NCBI RefSeq assembly: GCF_015057185.1
Contig: NZ_SVEV01000024.1
Span: forward strand, 1-58,740
Reading direction: 5' to 3'
From: Pseudobutyrivibrio sp.
GTDB taxonomy: Bacteria > Bacillota > Clostridia > Lachnospirales > Lachnospiraceae
DNA length: 58,740 bases
Shown: piece after piece, positions 36,643-45,083 of the stretch
How positions within the stretch are numbered: the stretch's first letter is position 1
Layout of the letters: each line of letters begins with the position of its first letter
Made by a program: the position numbers and the translations under genes
The notes under the pieces: model-generated
What the model was told of the DNA's origin: nothing
The model's database searches: none
The model's input: only the letters and a program-made list of their open reading frames with translations

Positions 36643-36678
36643 AAATTTTTCCTCCATTTAAATGTTTAATTATTACTT

Positions 36679-36930
36679 GTTACTATTCACAGCTTCATTA
36701 TTTTTCTTACATGATTCTTATTGCTATCAAGTATAAGATGTAATCAGCCATAAGTTCTTAGTAAATAAGTATTCTGAAATGAACTTTTCGAGGACTGTTT
36801 GAGCGAAGCGAGTTCCGCAGAAAAGTTCAGAGCTTTGAAGAATACTTATGAACTTAGAACTTATGAGCACATCTATACTGATAGTAATAAGAATCATGTT
36901 CTTCAAAGCTTGATTATTGTGAATAGTAAC
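36679..36930. repeat. 252-bp imperfect palindrome inside the microcompartment operon
   Basis: Ends GTTACTATTCAC (36679-36690) and GTGAATAGTAAC (36919-36930) are exact inverted repeats. Arms of about 110 bp stay largely complementary (ATGATTCTTATT, CATAAGTTCT, AATAAGTATTCT, GAACTTTTC with their partners). The tip is GAGCGAAGCGAG. It begins 3 bp after the stop of the BMC-H at 36934 and ends 36 bp before the next BMC-H start. It accounts for nearly all of this 291-bp gap. Confidence 0.85.
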
Positions 36931-36933
36931 TAC

Positions 36934-37251
36934 TTAGTTTTTATCGAATGCGCAGATGCCAAGCATCTTAAGGGTATCCTGGGTTGGGCGGGCGATGATG
37001 TGGCTTGTTACTACTCCTGTGGTAGCCTCGGCCACGGCGCGTCCTGCCTCAACTGCTGCTGTGACATCCTCTACAGTTCCTCTGAATTTGATTGTTACTA
37101 AAAGTGGAACTGGAAGTGAATCCGCATTCGCTGGTTTGTTTTTGTCAAATGGTTCTAGGGTAACGTTTGCTGCCTTTACTCCAGCATCTGCTGCCATGAA
37201 TGCACATACAAGTCCGAATACCTCTAGAATACCTACTGCTCTTTCATCCAT
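36934..37251 (-). CDS. BMC-H shell protein with long pore loop
   Basis: 105 aa, one BMC domain (AVGILEVFGLVCAFMAADAG, then VTSHIIARPTQD). The region that forms the central pore is extended by roughly ten residues (FDKNKPANADSLPVPLLV) where PduA has KIGSGLV. No cysteine is in this loop, so it is not a GrpU-like Fe-S pore. Follows the alcohol dehydrogenase gene by 10 nt. Confidence 0.88.
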   Translation of the reverse strand: MDERAVGILEVFGLVCAFMAADAGVKAANVTLEPFDKNKPANADSLPVPLLVTIKFRGTVEDVTAAVEAGRAVAEATTGVVTSHIIARPTQDTLKMLGICAFDKN

Positions 37252-37261
37252 AGTTTTGTAC

Positions 37262-38476
37262 CTATGCTAATTCTTCTGCCATGACTGCAATCTTAAGTCC
37301 AGTCATGCTTGCTGCTTTCTGGAAGGCTTCATCAATTCTGCTAAGTGGATACTTGTCAGTGATTAACTCATTCATTGGAAGTCCAATTGCTTTTGCTCCC
37401 TTAAGGAAATCAAAAGTAGTAACGTAATCACGAAGTGTGTATACCCAAGAACCAACCTCTGTAAGCTCCTTTGAGCAGATATCAAAGTGTGGATTGATTG
37501 TTGCATCTCCTCCATTGATGAAGAATCCCAACTCACAAAGACCACCACCGTTTCTGATGAATTTGTAGATGTTTGAATGTCCTGCTGGTGAACCAGTACA
37601 CTGGAATCCAAAGTCTGCCAAATGTCCACCGAAGGCATCATAAACTCCCTTTGTAAGTCCTTCAATTCCGTCGAAATCCTTGAAGTTTGCTGTGCCAGTT
37701 GCACCAAGTCTCTTAGAGAATTCAAGTCTCTGTGGATTTCCATCTACTGTAACGATGTTTTGAATTCCAAGTGTTTTAAGTACTGCTACGCAGATAAGAC
37801 CAATAGGTCCACAGCCCTGAACAACAACTCTTGAGTTAAATCTAAGAATTCCTGTAGACTTTGCACGCTCTACTGCATGAATTAATACTGCGCAAGGCTC
37901 AATTAAAATTCTTGAATCAAGGTCAAGCTCTGATACATTGAAGAATGTCGATCCAAGTCCACCTCTTACTAAAATGTAGTTTGCAAACCAGCCATTTGCA
38001 TGGACATCATCATCTGGAAGAAGTCCATATACATCGGCTCCACCAACGTTTTTCTTATTCAGGTCAAACATTGTGATTTCTGGATCATCCTTGAAAATCA
38101 TACATGTAACAATCTTGTCACCAACGTGAACTGGCTTTCCTGCTGAGTCCACTTTTACATTTTTACCCATTTTCACGATTTCACCTGTTCCCTCATGACC
38201 GAGAGCAACTGGAATGAGTGAGAATGGATCACGTTTATACTCGTGCACATCTGTTCCACAGATTCCGCATCCTTCAACCTTTACCAAAAGGTCGTCATCT
38301 CCAACCTCTGGCATTGGATATTCTTTAACTTCCATTTTGCCAAGCTGTGTTAAAAATCCAACCTTTACAGTGCTTGGAATTGGTCCAGAAGCAGTACCTG
38401 TGCTAGGTCCGTCGCCATTTAAATTATTAAGTACTGATTTAACAATAGCTTCGACCTGTGCTGCATTCATTTCCAT
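37262..38476 (-). CDS. Zinc-type alcohol dehydrogenase with encapsulation peptide
   Basis: 404 aa medium-chain dehydrogenase. An N-terminal tag of about 18 residues (AAQVEAIVKSVLNNL) and a flexible linker precede the enzyme, matching an encapsulation peptide. Zinc site: Cys70/Cys73 (GCGICGTD) and GHE with His94, Glu95. NAD-binding VVVQGCGPIGLIC. The structural four-Cys zinc loop seems absent. Likely reduces propionaldehyde to propanol, or lactaldehyde to 1,2-propanediol, recycling NADH inside the shell. GGAGG lies 7 nt before the start. Confidence 0.9.
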   Translation of the reverse strand: MEMNAAQVEAIVKSVLNNLNGDGPSTGTASGPIPSTVKVGFLTQLGKMEVKEYPMPEVGDDDLLVKVEGCGICGTDVHEYKRDPFSLIPVALGHEGTGEIVKMGKNVKVDSAGKPVHVGDKIVTCMIFKDDPEITMFDLNKKNVGGADVYGLLPDDDVHANGWFANYILVRGGLGSTFFNVSELDLDSRILIEPCAVLIHAVERAKSTGILRFNSRVVVQGCGPIGLICVAVLKTLGIQNIVTVDGNPQRLEFSKRLGATGTANFKDFDGIEGLTKGVYDAFGGHLADFGFQCTGSPAGHSNIYKFIRNGGGLCELGFFINGGDATINPHFDICSKELTEVGSWVYTLRDYVTTFDFLKGAKAIGLPMNELITDKYPLSRIDEAFQKAASMTGLKIAVMAEELA

Positions 38477-38494
38477 TTCATTTCCTCCTTGTTT

Positions 38495-39886
38495 TTATCG
38501 AATACAAAGACTATCGCTCATTGTGCAACGACGTCTCTTTGTAAATGTTGCTGCTGAAGTAAGTCCCTCTCCTGTTCTTGATGCAATAGTAAATGTTGGG
38601 AAGCCTTCGCCACCAAATCCTAGTGCTGCATAGCTTGGACCATTCTTTACTAGGATTGCTGTGTCTAACGCTCTAGCATATTCTGTAATTCTGTCCACAT
38701 TCTTTGAATGAATATGAGCTGAATGTCTATTGCCATGCTCTAGCCATACTGATGTAGCAACACCTTCTTCGAAATCCTTTACTCTGACAACTCCAAGAAT
38801 TGGCATCATAAGCTCTGTTGAAATAAGCTTGTGCTCCTTTGGTCCTTCAAAAATGATGCATCTAGTTCCCTCTGGTGCCTCAACACCCACCATTTTGAGA
38901 AGTGTTTTGGCGTCTCGACCTACGCATTTACGATTTAAAACGCCCTTCTCATTCATTACTGTTGCAACAAGCTTGTCCTGAACGTCCTTTGAAGCAACAT
39001 AGCAACCATTTTCCTCAACCATGTATTTCATAAGCTCATCGCATATTGAACTAACAGCAACTACTTCCTTTTCTGCTATACATGGTAAATTGTTATCAAA
39101 TGTGCATCCATTAACAATATCCTGTGCTGCCTTACGTATGTCTGCTGTCTCATCAACGAATGCTGGTGGATTTCCTGCGCCTGCGCCTATTCCTCTCTTT
39201 CCACTTGAAAGAACTGCTGTAACTACTCCAGGACCACCTGTTGCTACAAGAAGTGGAATATCCTTGTGCTTCATCATTATTGCTGAAGTATCAAGTGTTG
39301 GCTTTGCTACTGTAACTGCAATGTTGTCTGGACCGCCACACTCTAGTGATGCTTCATTGCAAATATTGATTGCAAATTGACTTGTTTTTACTGCCTGTGG
39401 ATGAGGATTGAAAACTACTGTGTTTCCTCCTGCAACCATTCCCATTGTATTGCAGAGAACTGTTTCAGATGGATTAGTGCAAGGAGTGATTGCTCCGATT
39501 ACACCAAATGGTCCCATCTCTACAAGTGTAAGACCTCTGTCACCTGACCATGCAAGTGTCTTAATATCCTCTGTACCTGGTGTCTTTTCAGCTACAAGTA
39601 CATGCTTTAAAATCTTGTCTCCCACATTTCCCATGCCAGTTTCCTCAACACCCATGCGGGCAAGTGTCTCGGCATTTTCCTTAATCTTCTCACGAATCTT
39701 AGAGATGATTTTTTCTCTTTGATCCATAGACATTCGAGAGATGATTTTCTGTGACTTCTTAGCTTCTTCAATGGCTACATTCATGTCATCAAAAACTCCA
39801 TGACAGCCATCCTTTTCAGACTGAACCTGAAGTGTAGTCATTACTGAAGTCACAATGGATTGAATTTGGCTTTCACTTAAATTCAT
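38495..39886 (-). CDS. pduP: CoA-acylating propionaldehyde dehydrogenase (PduP)
   Basis: Oxidises propionaldehyde to propionyl-CoA with NAD. 463 aa. N-terminal encapsulation helix SESQIQSIVTSVMTTL, an ALDH fold with ITPCTNPSETV near 133, GAGNPP near 236 and the catalytic Cys269 in DNNLPCIAEKE. Feeds PduL. 18 nt upstream of the alcohol dehydrogenase gene, 15 nt after the aldolase. Confidence 0.95.
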   Translation of the reverse strand: MNLSESQIQSIVTSVMTTLQVQSEKDGCHGVFDDMNVAIEEAKKSQKIISRMSMDQREKIISKIREKIKENAETLARMGVEETGMGNVGDKILKHVLVAEKTPGTEDIKTLAWSGDRGLTLVEMGPFGVIGAITPCTNPSETVLCNTMGMVAGGNTVVFNPHPQAVKTSQFAINICNEASLECGGPDNIAVTVAKPTLDTSAIMMKHKDIPLLVATGGPGVVTAVLSSGKRGIGAGAGNPPAFVDETADIRKAAQDIVNGCTFDNNLPCIAEKEVVAVSSICDELMKYMVEENGCYVASKDVQDKLVATVMNEKGVLNRKCVGRDAKTLLKMVGVEAPEGTRCIIFEGPKEHKLISTELMMPILGVVRVKDFEEGVATSVWLEHGNRHSAHIHSKNVDRITEYARALDTAILVKNGPSYAALGFGGEGFPTFTIASRTGEGLTSAATFTKRRRCTMSDSLCIR

Positions 39887-39901
39887 TTAATTCTCCTTGG
39901 C

Positions 39902-40747
39902 TTACATGTTTGCCAAAATGCTCTTAACAATTGCTGCTACCTGGTCCTCTGAAACTCCCTTTGAACCAGCACAAGTACTATCTCCTGAGAAATCATACTG
40001 ATAACCAGGCATTGTTCTGTCGATGTCTCCACAAGAGCCACCGCAGTTATGACAATTAGTACCACCCTTGTTTAAGCAAACATTTGCTGGATGCTTTCCT
40101 GGCATACCAAACTTCTGACGAATCTGATAAAGCTTCTTGATGTTTGCCTCATCAAATTCCTTAGGTCCGCCAAGCATCTTTGACTTGTAAAGAAGCTCTG
40201 CGTAGAACTCTAATGATTCCATCTTCATGTAAGCTGCATTAAGGTCTGTTGACCATGTAAGAGCACCATGATTCTCAAGAAGAACTGCATCGAAATATGG
40301 TAAATATTTCTCAAGGTTGTCAGGAATCTCCATTGTTGATGGTGTGCCGTACTCAGCGATTGGAACACATCCAAGAGCGATAACTGCCTCTGGCATAATT
40401 GGCTGAGTAAGTGGAATACCAGCAATTGCAAATGCTGTACCATACATTGGATGAGCATGAACTACTGAACCAACATCTGGTCTCTTTTCATAAACTCTCA
40501 TGTGCATCTTGATTTCTGAAGATGGCTTGAAGCCTTTATTCGCCTGAATTACATTTCCCTTCTCGTCTACCTTGCAGATGAACTCAGGTGTCATAAAACC
40601 TTTTGAAACACCAGTTGGTGTACAAAGGAACTCATGATCATTGAGCTTTACAGAAATGTTTCCATCGTTTGCTGCAACCATGTTACGGTTGTAGATTCTT
40701 TTGCCGATTTCACAAATCTGCTTTTTGATTTCCATTTCGTTTACCAT
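39902..40747 (-). CDS. fucA: Class II aldolase (L-fuculose-phosphate type) with Cys-rich linker and C-terminal encapsulation peptide
   Basis: Splits fuculose-1-phosphate to DHAP and L-lactaldehyde (possibly also related ketose phosphates). Zinc ligands by position: Glu78, His98 and His100 (VVHAHP), His160 (ENHG). After the catalytic domain (about 1-215) comes a linker with Cys at 224, 232, 235, 239 and 259, then VSEDQVAAIVKSILANM at 265-281, an encapsulation peptide at the C-terminus. This tag places the aldolase inside the organelle, a hallmark of GRM5-type loci. AGGAGG upstream. Confidence 0.93.
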   Translation of the reverse strand: MVNEMEIKKQICEIGKRIYNRNMVAANDGNISVKLNDHEFLCTPTGVSKGFMTPEFICKVDEKGNVIQANKGFKPSSEIKMHMRVYEKRPDVGSVVHAHPMYGTAFAIAGIPLTQPIMPEAVIALGCVPIAEYGTPSTMEIPDNLEKYLPYFDAVLLENHGALTWSTDLNAAYMKMESLEFYAELLYKSKMLGGPKEFDEANIKKLYQIRQKFGMPGKHPANVCLNKGGTNCHNCGGSCGDIDRTMPGYQYDFSGDSTCAGSKGVSEDQVAAIVKSILANM

Positions 40748-40773
40748 TTTTATAAATCCTCCTTCATTTATTA

Positions 40774-41199
40774 CTAATTATTTAGGTAATCTAATATTTC
40801 ACCTACGCCCTCTCCCTTGAGTGAGTTAACGTGAAAAATCTTTTTAACCCCCGCTAGTTCTAACCATCTGTCTGCCAGCGGAACATTGGCATCGTCTTTA
40901 TCTATCTTTGTAACAATGCCGATGCATTCTCTGTTTGCCTGTGCACTAACTCCCGGTGGGAAAAGACTGTATGGCTCGTTTGCCGCCACAAGAATTCCTA
41001 CCACATCTGCTTCATAGGTATATAAAGCAAGAGCTTTTCCAAGTCGATGACTCTGGGCATATTCACCTGGAGTATCAATTACCGACTCGTAATTGTGCAC
41101 GTCTTGAGTTTTGTAATAGTGAATCTCCTCACCTCGCAGTGCCTGTGTTAATGTTGTTTTGCCTGCGTGGCTTCGACCCATGAGAATCAATTTTCTCAT
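40774..41199 (-). CDS. pduV: EutP/PduV-type small GTPase
   Basis: 141 aa P-loop protein: G1 GRSHAGKTT, G3 DTPGEY, G4 TKIDKDD. PduV and EutP associate with microcompartments; suggested roles include organelle movement or acetate kinase activity (EutP). Overlaps the PduU-like shell gene by 4 nt. In the same operon as a ParA-type ATPase, so two candidate positioning factors coexist. Confidence 0.9.
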   Translation of the reverse strand: MRKLILMGRSHAGKTTLTQALRGEEIHYYKTQDVHNYESVIDTPGEYAQSHRLGKALALYTYEADVVGILVAANEPYSLFPPGVSAQANRECIGIVTKIDKDDANVPLADRWLELAGVKKIFHVNSLKGEGVGEILDYLNN

Positions 41200-41570
41200 G
41201 TTTTTGTTACCTCACATACTGTATAGCCAAGCTTGTTTTTTACATATTCAAGCTGTGCCACCATTGCCGCTTCAACCTCACTGACTGTCCCCGTAAAAAT
41301 CAGTGAACCTGAAAATCTATCTACGAAACCAATTTGAATTCCACTGGCTTTCATAGCAATGTCTGCCATAATGATTGCTGTCTCTGACGGTGTAACTGTG
41401 GTCACTCCAATAGCAGCCTTGGCATAATCAAGCTTAGGATCAAGTCCTAGCTTTTTGTATAGTACCTCGTCTGGACTGGCGATAATGTGCGCCAAGGTCA
41501 CCTGACGTCCCGGTACATATTCCTGGATGATTCGTTGATACTTCTCATCCTCAATATTTAAGTACTCCAC
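41196..41570 (-). CDS. pduU: Circularly permuted BMC-H shell protein (PduU/EutS type)
   Basis: 124 aa. RIIQEYVPGRQVTLAHIIASP at the N-terminus forms the beta-barrel cap of the PduU/EutS class; later VTPSETAIIMADIA and GFVDRFSGSLIFTG are typical. The pore is expected to be capped by a barrel. Ends with the family's CEVTK tail. 1 nt after the activase gene. Confidence 0.94.
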   Translation of the reverse strand: MEYLNIEDEKYQRIIQEYVPGRQVTLAHIIASPDEVLYKKLGLDPKLDYAKAAIGVTTVTPSETAIIMADIAMKASGIQIGFVDRFSGSLIFTGTVSEVEAAMVAQLEYVKNKLGYTVCEVTKT

Positions 41571-41571
41571 T

Positions 41572-42366
41572 TTAGCCTCCTATCTGACAGTTTAGACTAG
41601 TAGAGTTTTCAACTGCCTTTTTTAGCATTTCCATATGGTCATTTTCTGGTGGAAGAATATCTCCCATTGGATAACTACGATTTAATCCATCGTATTTGTC
41701 CTGACCTAATCTGTGGTAAGGAAGCAAATGTATTTTTTCTACTCCCTTTAGCTTGTCAGCAAATTCTGCAATGCTAACAATTTCTTCAACTGAATCATTG
41801 AATGTTGGTATAACAGGAACTCTAATTACAAGCTTTGTCATACCGCTTTCAGCAATCTTCCTTGCATTCTCAAGCATCAGTATGTTGTCTCTACCGCAGA
41901 ATTCTTTGTGTTTGTTTGGATCCGTATGCTTGATATCCATCAAATATGTATCTAATACAGGAAGAATTTTTTCTATTACTTCGAATTTAGCGCATCCCAT
42001 GGATTCCATTGCTGTATTAATTCCAGCTGCCTTTGCTGTTGCAAGTAACGCATATGCGAATTCTGGTTGACAAAGGCTCTCACCTCCCGAAAGAGTAAGT
42101 CCTCCGCCAGAGCGCCAGTAATAATGGGAATCCCTCCTAACAGTTTTCATAACCTCTTCAACCGTTACATCTCGACCAATGGTTTTAGGCTTCCCATCAA
42201 CCATCATTGTTTCGATTTCATAGCTTTGAGATTCTGGATTACAGCACCATCTACATCTCATGACGCATCCCTTGAGAAAAACTATTGTGCGAATTCCGGG
42301 ACCATCATGTATGGAGTAACGCTGAATATCAAATATTCTGCCTTTAATCTTTAATAAATCATCCAT
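41572..42366 (-). CDS. Glycyl radical enzyme activase (radical SAM)
   Basis: 264 aa. Radical SAM motif CxxxCxxC at Cys34, Cys38, Cys41 (GCVMRCRWCC), SAM-binding GGGLTLSGGE. It abstracts hydrogen from the glycine of the dehydratase encoded 3 nt upstream. It has no ferredoxin-like Cys insert after the radical SAM motif, so it resembles pyruvate formate-lyase activase in size rather than the longer glycerol-dehydratase or choline-lyase activases. Confidence 0.95.
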   Translation of the reverse strand: MDDLLKIKGRIFDIQRYSIHDGPGIRTIVFLKGCVMRCRWCCNPESQSYEIETMMVDGKPKTIGRDVTVEEVMKTVRRDSHYYWRSGGGLTLSGGESLCQPEFAYALLATAKAAGINTAMESMGCAKFEVIEKILPVLDTYLMDIKHTDPNKHKEFCGRDNILMLENARKIAESGMTKLVIRVPVIPTFNDSVEEIVSIAEFADKLKGVEKIHLLPYHRLGQDKYDGLNRSYPMGDILPPENDHMEMLKKAVENSTSLNCQIGG

Positions 42367-42369
42367 CTT

Positions 42370-44889
42370 CTAGAACCCCATTTCAGTTCTCTTAATGATG
42401 TCATCCTGCAAGCTCTTTGATAGGGTTGTAAATAATGCGGAATATCCTGCTACTCTAACTACCAAGCCCTTATATTTCTCTGGGTGAGCTTGAGCATCAA
42501 GCAATGTTTCTTTTGACACAACATTGAACTGCATATGCATTCCCTTTTGGTCAAAGTAGCTACGAATTAAACTAACAAAATTGTTAAGTCCCTCATCTCC
42601 TGAAAGAGCTGTTGGATGGAATTTCATGTTATAAAGTGTTCCATTACTTGCTATTCCATGGTCAAGCTTTGCAACTGAATTGGCAGCAGCTGTAGGTCCA
42701 TGTGTATCTCGGCCTGCCGATGGTGATACTCCATCTGCCACCGGTGTTCCTGCTAGACGACCATCTGGTGTAGCTCCTGTCTGGGCTCCAAGTGGAACAT
42801 TAGCAGATACAGGATAAAGTCCTGCTTGGAACTGACCTCCTCTTGGATTGTGATATTTTAAAAGCGGTTTGGTGTAGGTATAAGCTACATCTCTTGCAAA
42901 AGCATCAACCTCTTCATCATCATTTCCAAACTTAGGAGCTTCCAAAATCATCTGTCTGATTTCTTTGTATCTAGCCTTTTCCTCTGGTGTAACGGATGCT
43001 ATGACAGCCTGTACTGTTGCCTCAACCGATTTAGCATCTGGAACAACACCCTTGTTTGCCATGCTTATTGTTGCCTTGCCTGCCAATTGAGCAATTGAAT
43101 TTTTCTCTAGGTCTTCTCCAAAATTAAACGTCAAAGCTCTCTTTAGCTCTGATAATGTGAATTTCTTTTCTTTGAAAACTAATTCCTTGATGGCATATAA
43201 GCCATCTGCCATATTTGCTATTCCAAAGCCCTGTGGACCTGTAAAGTTGTAAATTGCTCCACCTTGCTCTGGCGTCTTTCCTCGCTTCACACAATCATCA
43301 ATCATAGTCGAAAGGAAAGGTAGTGGAACTCGCTCTGCATGAGCTTGGTCTATGGCGTTATCGGAATTAACTAGCAGTTCTATAAAGTAATTCATCTGAG
43401 TCTTATAGGCGTCATAGAATTCATCAAAGGATGTCATTTCCTCAACTGCCTTTGTCTTAGGACCAATCTGTTCTCCAGCATCAACTCCCTGTGAAAATAC
43501 AAGCTCGACAGGTCTGCACATATTAAAGAATGCTGCATCATGCCAGCCCCATGTTTTTCCCTGGACCTGAGGCTCTACGCAACCAATAATTCCGTAGTTT
43601 CTTGCCTCCTCCATTTTCACTCCCCTGTTCATTAGGGATGGAATAATAACTTCATCATTGTAGTAAGCTGGAAGTCCCACACCTGTACGTGTAACCTCTG
43701 CTGCTCTAATCAAAAGCTCGTGAGGACTACCGTTCCAAACTCGAATTGAAAGAGAAGGCATTGGCAGATGTACATGAATTGATGCGTCTAAGCACATAAA
43801 TGAAATATCATTTGTAGCATCTAAGCCTTCTGTATTCTGACCGCCAACGATAAGATTCTGAAAAAGTGAATAGCCTGCAAATCCCTTTGCACTTTCTCCA
43901 TCTCTGCATTTATTTAAGTCATTAAGCTTTATCCAAATACAATCAATTAGTTCCTGAGCAAATTCTCTTTTTATTGCACCCTTTTCAATATCAGCCTTGA
44001 AATATGGATACATATACTGATCAAATCGACCTGGTGAAATTGAATGTCCACTTGATTCTAGCTGTAATAGCTGCTGTATAAACCAAAATGACTGACAAGC
44101 CTCATAAAATGATGTAGCAGGCTTTGCTGGAACTCTTCTACAATTTCTTGCAATCTGTTTTAGCTCTGCAGCCCTTATAGGATTTGTTTCCTTTGCTGCC
44201 ATCTCTTCTGCTCTAACAGCATATCGATTAGCGTAATCAATAACTGCCTGACAGCTGATTAACATTGCCTGCAGTAATCGGCTTTTTGTGGAATAATTTG
44301 CATCGCCAGGCTTTACAGTTTCAAGCTCTGCTGCAATATCCTTCATTATTCCTTCGTAACCCTTTTCTAGTACCTCCCAGTACTTTACAGTCACATGTCC
44401 AACGCCATTGTAGAAATAATTACCTGTTGTAAACATGTTGTGTTCCATTGCCTTGATGGTTTCCGGAGCCATATAGCTAAGGGCTAATTCTGAAGTAGTG
44501 CGGCCTTTCCAATATTTGTCAGCCTCTTTAATTTCCTCAGCTGTTTTTCTTTCTATATGAAATTTATCAGCTTCTCTAGTTTCAACAGTATCAAACTCTT
44601 TTTCTAACCACTCATAAGAAAACTCAGGATATGTCTGGCATCCCCTAGGAGCGATTGTTGTACTGCCAACTATAAGCTCATCATCTCTGATAATAATTGG
44701 GATATTCTCCAAGATATGTTTGAAGGCCAAGGCTCTTCTAATGACCATAGGCTGACCTTCTGTTTGTTTATAAGATTCCGTAATAAGAATTGCACGAGCA
44801 GACTCTATCTCAGGCATCTTCGCAAAAAGTGCCTCTTTTAAACGATTGATTCTGTCTGTTTTGTCACATCTAGTGCTATCGTAAGTCAT
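42370..44889 (-). CDS. Glycyl radical 1,2-propanediol dehydratase (B12-independent)
   Basis: Dehydrates 1,2-propanediol to propionaldehyde. 839 aa from the ATG at 44889, which has GGAGGGAG upstream. Numbered from that start: thiyl Cys437 and Glu439 in GIIGCVEPQ, Asp451 in WGWHDAAFF, His165 in NGVGHV, radical Gly815 in RVAGYSALF. The Cys-x-Glu pair, the Asp 14 residues on and the His match the glycerol/propanediol dehydratase group, not pyruvate formate-lyase (Cys-Cys). No encapsulation tag is seen on it. First gene of the operon; substrate assigned mainly from context. Confidence 0.94.
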   Translation of the reverse strand: MTYDSTRCDKTDRINRLKEALFAKMPEIESARAILITESYKQTEGQPMVIRRALAFKHILENIPIIIRDDELIVGSTTIAPRGCQTYPEFSYEWLEKEFDTVETREADKFHIERKTAEEIKEADKYWKGRTTSELALSYMAPETIKAMEHNMFTTGNYFYNGVGHVTVKYWEVLEKGYEGIMKDIAAELETVKPGDANYSTKSRLLQAMLISCQAVIDYANRYAVRAEEMAAKETNPIRAAELKQIARNCRRVPAKPATSFYEACQSFWFIQQLLQLESSGHSISPGRFDQYMYPYFKADIEKGAIKREFAQELIDCIWIKLNDLNKCRDGESAKGFAGYSLFQNLIVGGQNTEGLDATNDISFMCLDASIHVHLPMPSLSIRVWNGSPHELLIRAAEVTRTGVGLPAYYNDEVIIPSLMNRGVKMEEARNYGIIGCVEPQVQGKTWGWHDAAFFNMCRPVELVFSQGVDAGEQIGPKTKAVEEMTSFDEFYDAYKTQMNYFIELLVNSDNAIDQAHAERVPLPFLSTMIDDCVKRGKTPEQGGAIYNFTGPQGFGIANMADGLYAIKELVFKEKKFTLSELKRALTFNFGEDLEKNSIAQLAGKATISMANKGVVPDAKSVEATVQAVIASVTPEEKARYKEIRQMILEAPKFGNDDEEVDAFARDVAYTYTKPLLKYHNPRGGQFQAGLYPVSANVPLGAQTGATPDGRLAGTPVADGVSPSAGRDTHGPTAAANSVAKLDHGIASNGTLYNMKFHPTALSGDEGLNNFVSLIRSYFDQKGMHMQFNVVSKETLLDAQAHPEKYKGLVVRVAGYSALFTTLSKSLQDDIIKRTEMGF

Positions 44890-44909
44890 ATCTCCCTCCA
44901 ATCGGAATT

Positions 44910-44939
44910 AAACCCACATTTAATCCCACACAATCCCAC
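44910..44939 (-). promoter_or_regulatory. Direct-repeat operator candidate in the microcompartment operon leader
   Basis: On the minus strand, GTGGGATT at 44932-44939 and 44922-44929, then GTGGGTTT at 44910-44917: spacings of 10 and 12 bp, about one helical turn. They lie between the -10 box and the ribosome site, where a DeoR repressor could block transcription. Confidence 0.5.
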
Positions 44940-44952
44940 ATTTCTTAATTGG

Positions 44953-44981
44953 AGTATATGACTGTTTTTGACTACTGTCAA
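44953..44981 (-). promoter_or_regulatory. Promoter of the microcompartment operon
   Basis: Minus strand TTGACA (44976-44981), 17-bp spacer, TATACT (44953-44958): near consensus. The -35 box is part of the perfect inverted repeat TTGAC-AGTA-GTCAA (44967-44981 region), a possible operator. Confidence 0.8.
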
Positions 44982-45011
44982 CAAAGTTCACAATTTCCGG
45001 CACAATGCAAC

Positions 45012-45047
45012 AAAAAACAACGTGAATTTTGTACAAATCCACGTTGT
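45012..45047 (-). terminator. Rho-independent terminator after rhaD
   Basis: 8-bp stem ACAACGTG (45017-45024) with CACGTTGT (45040-45047), followed on the minus strand by TTTTTG. It separates rhaD from the microcompartment operon. Confidence 0.85.
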
Positions 45048-45083
45048 TTTACTTTTGTTTATTTTGTTTTTTGTTTTAACTAA

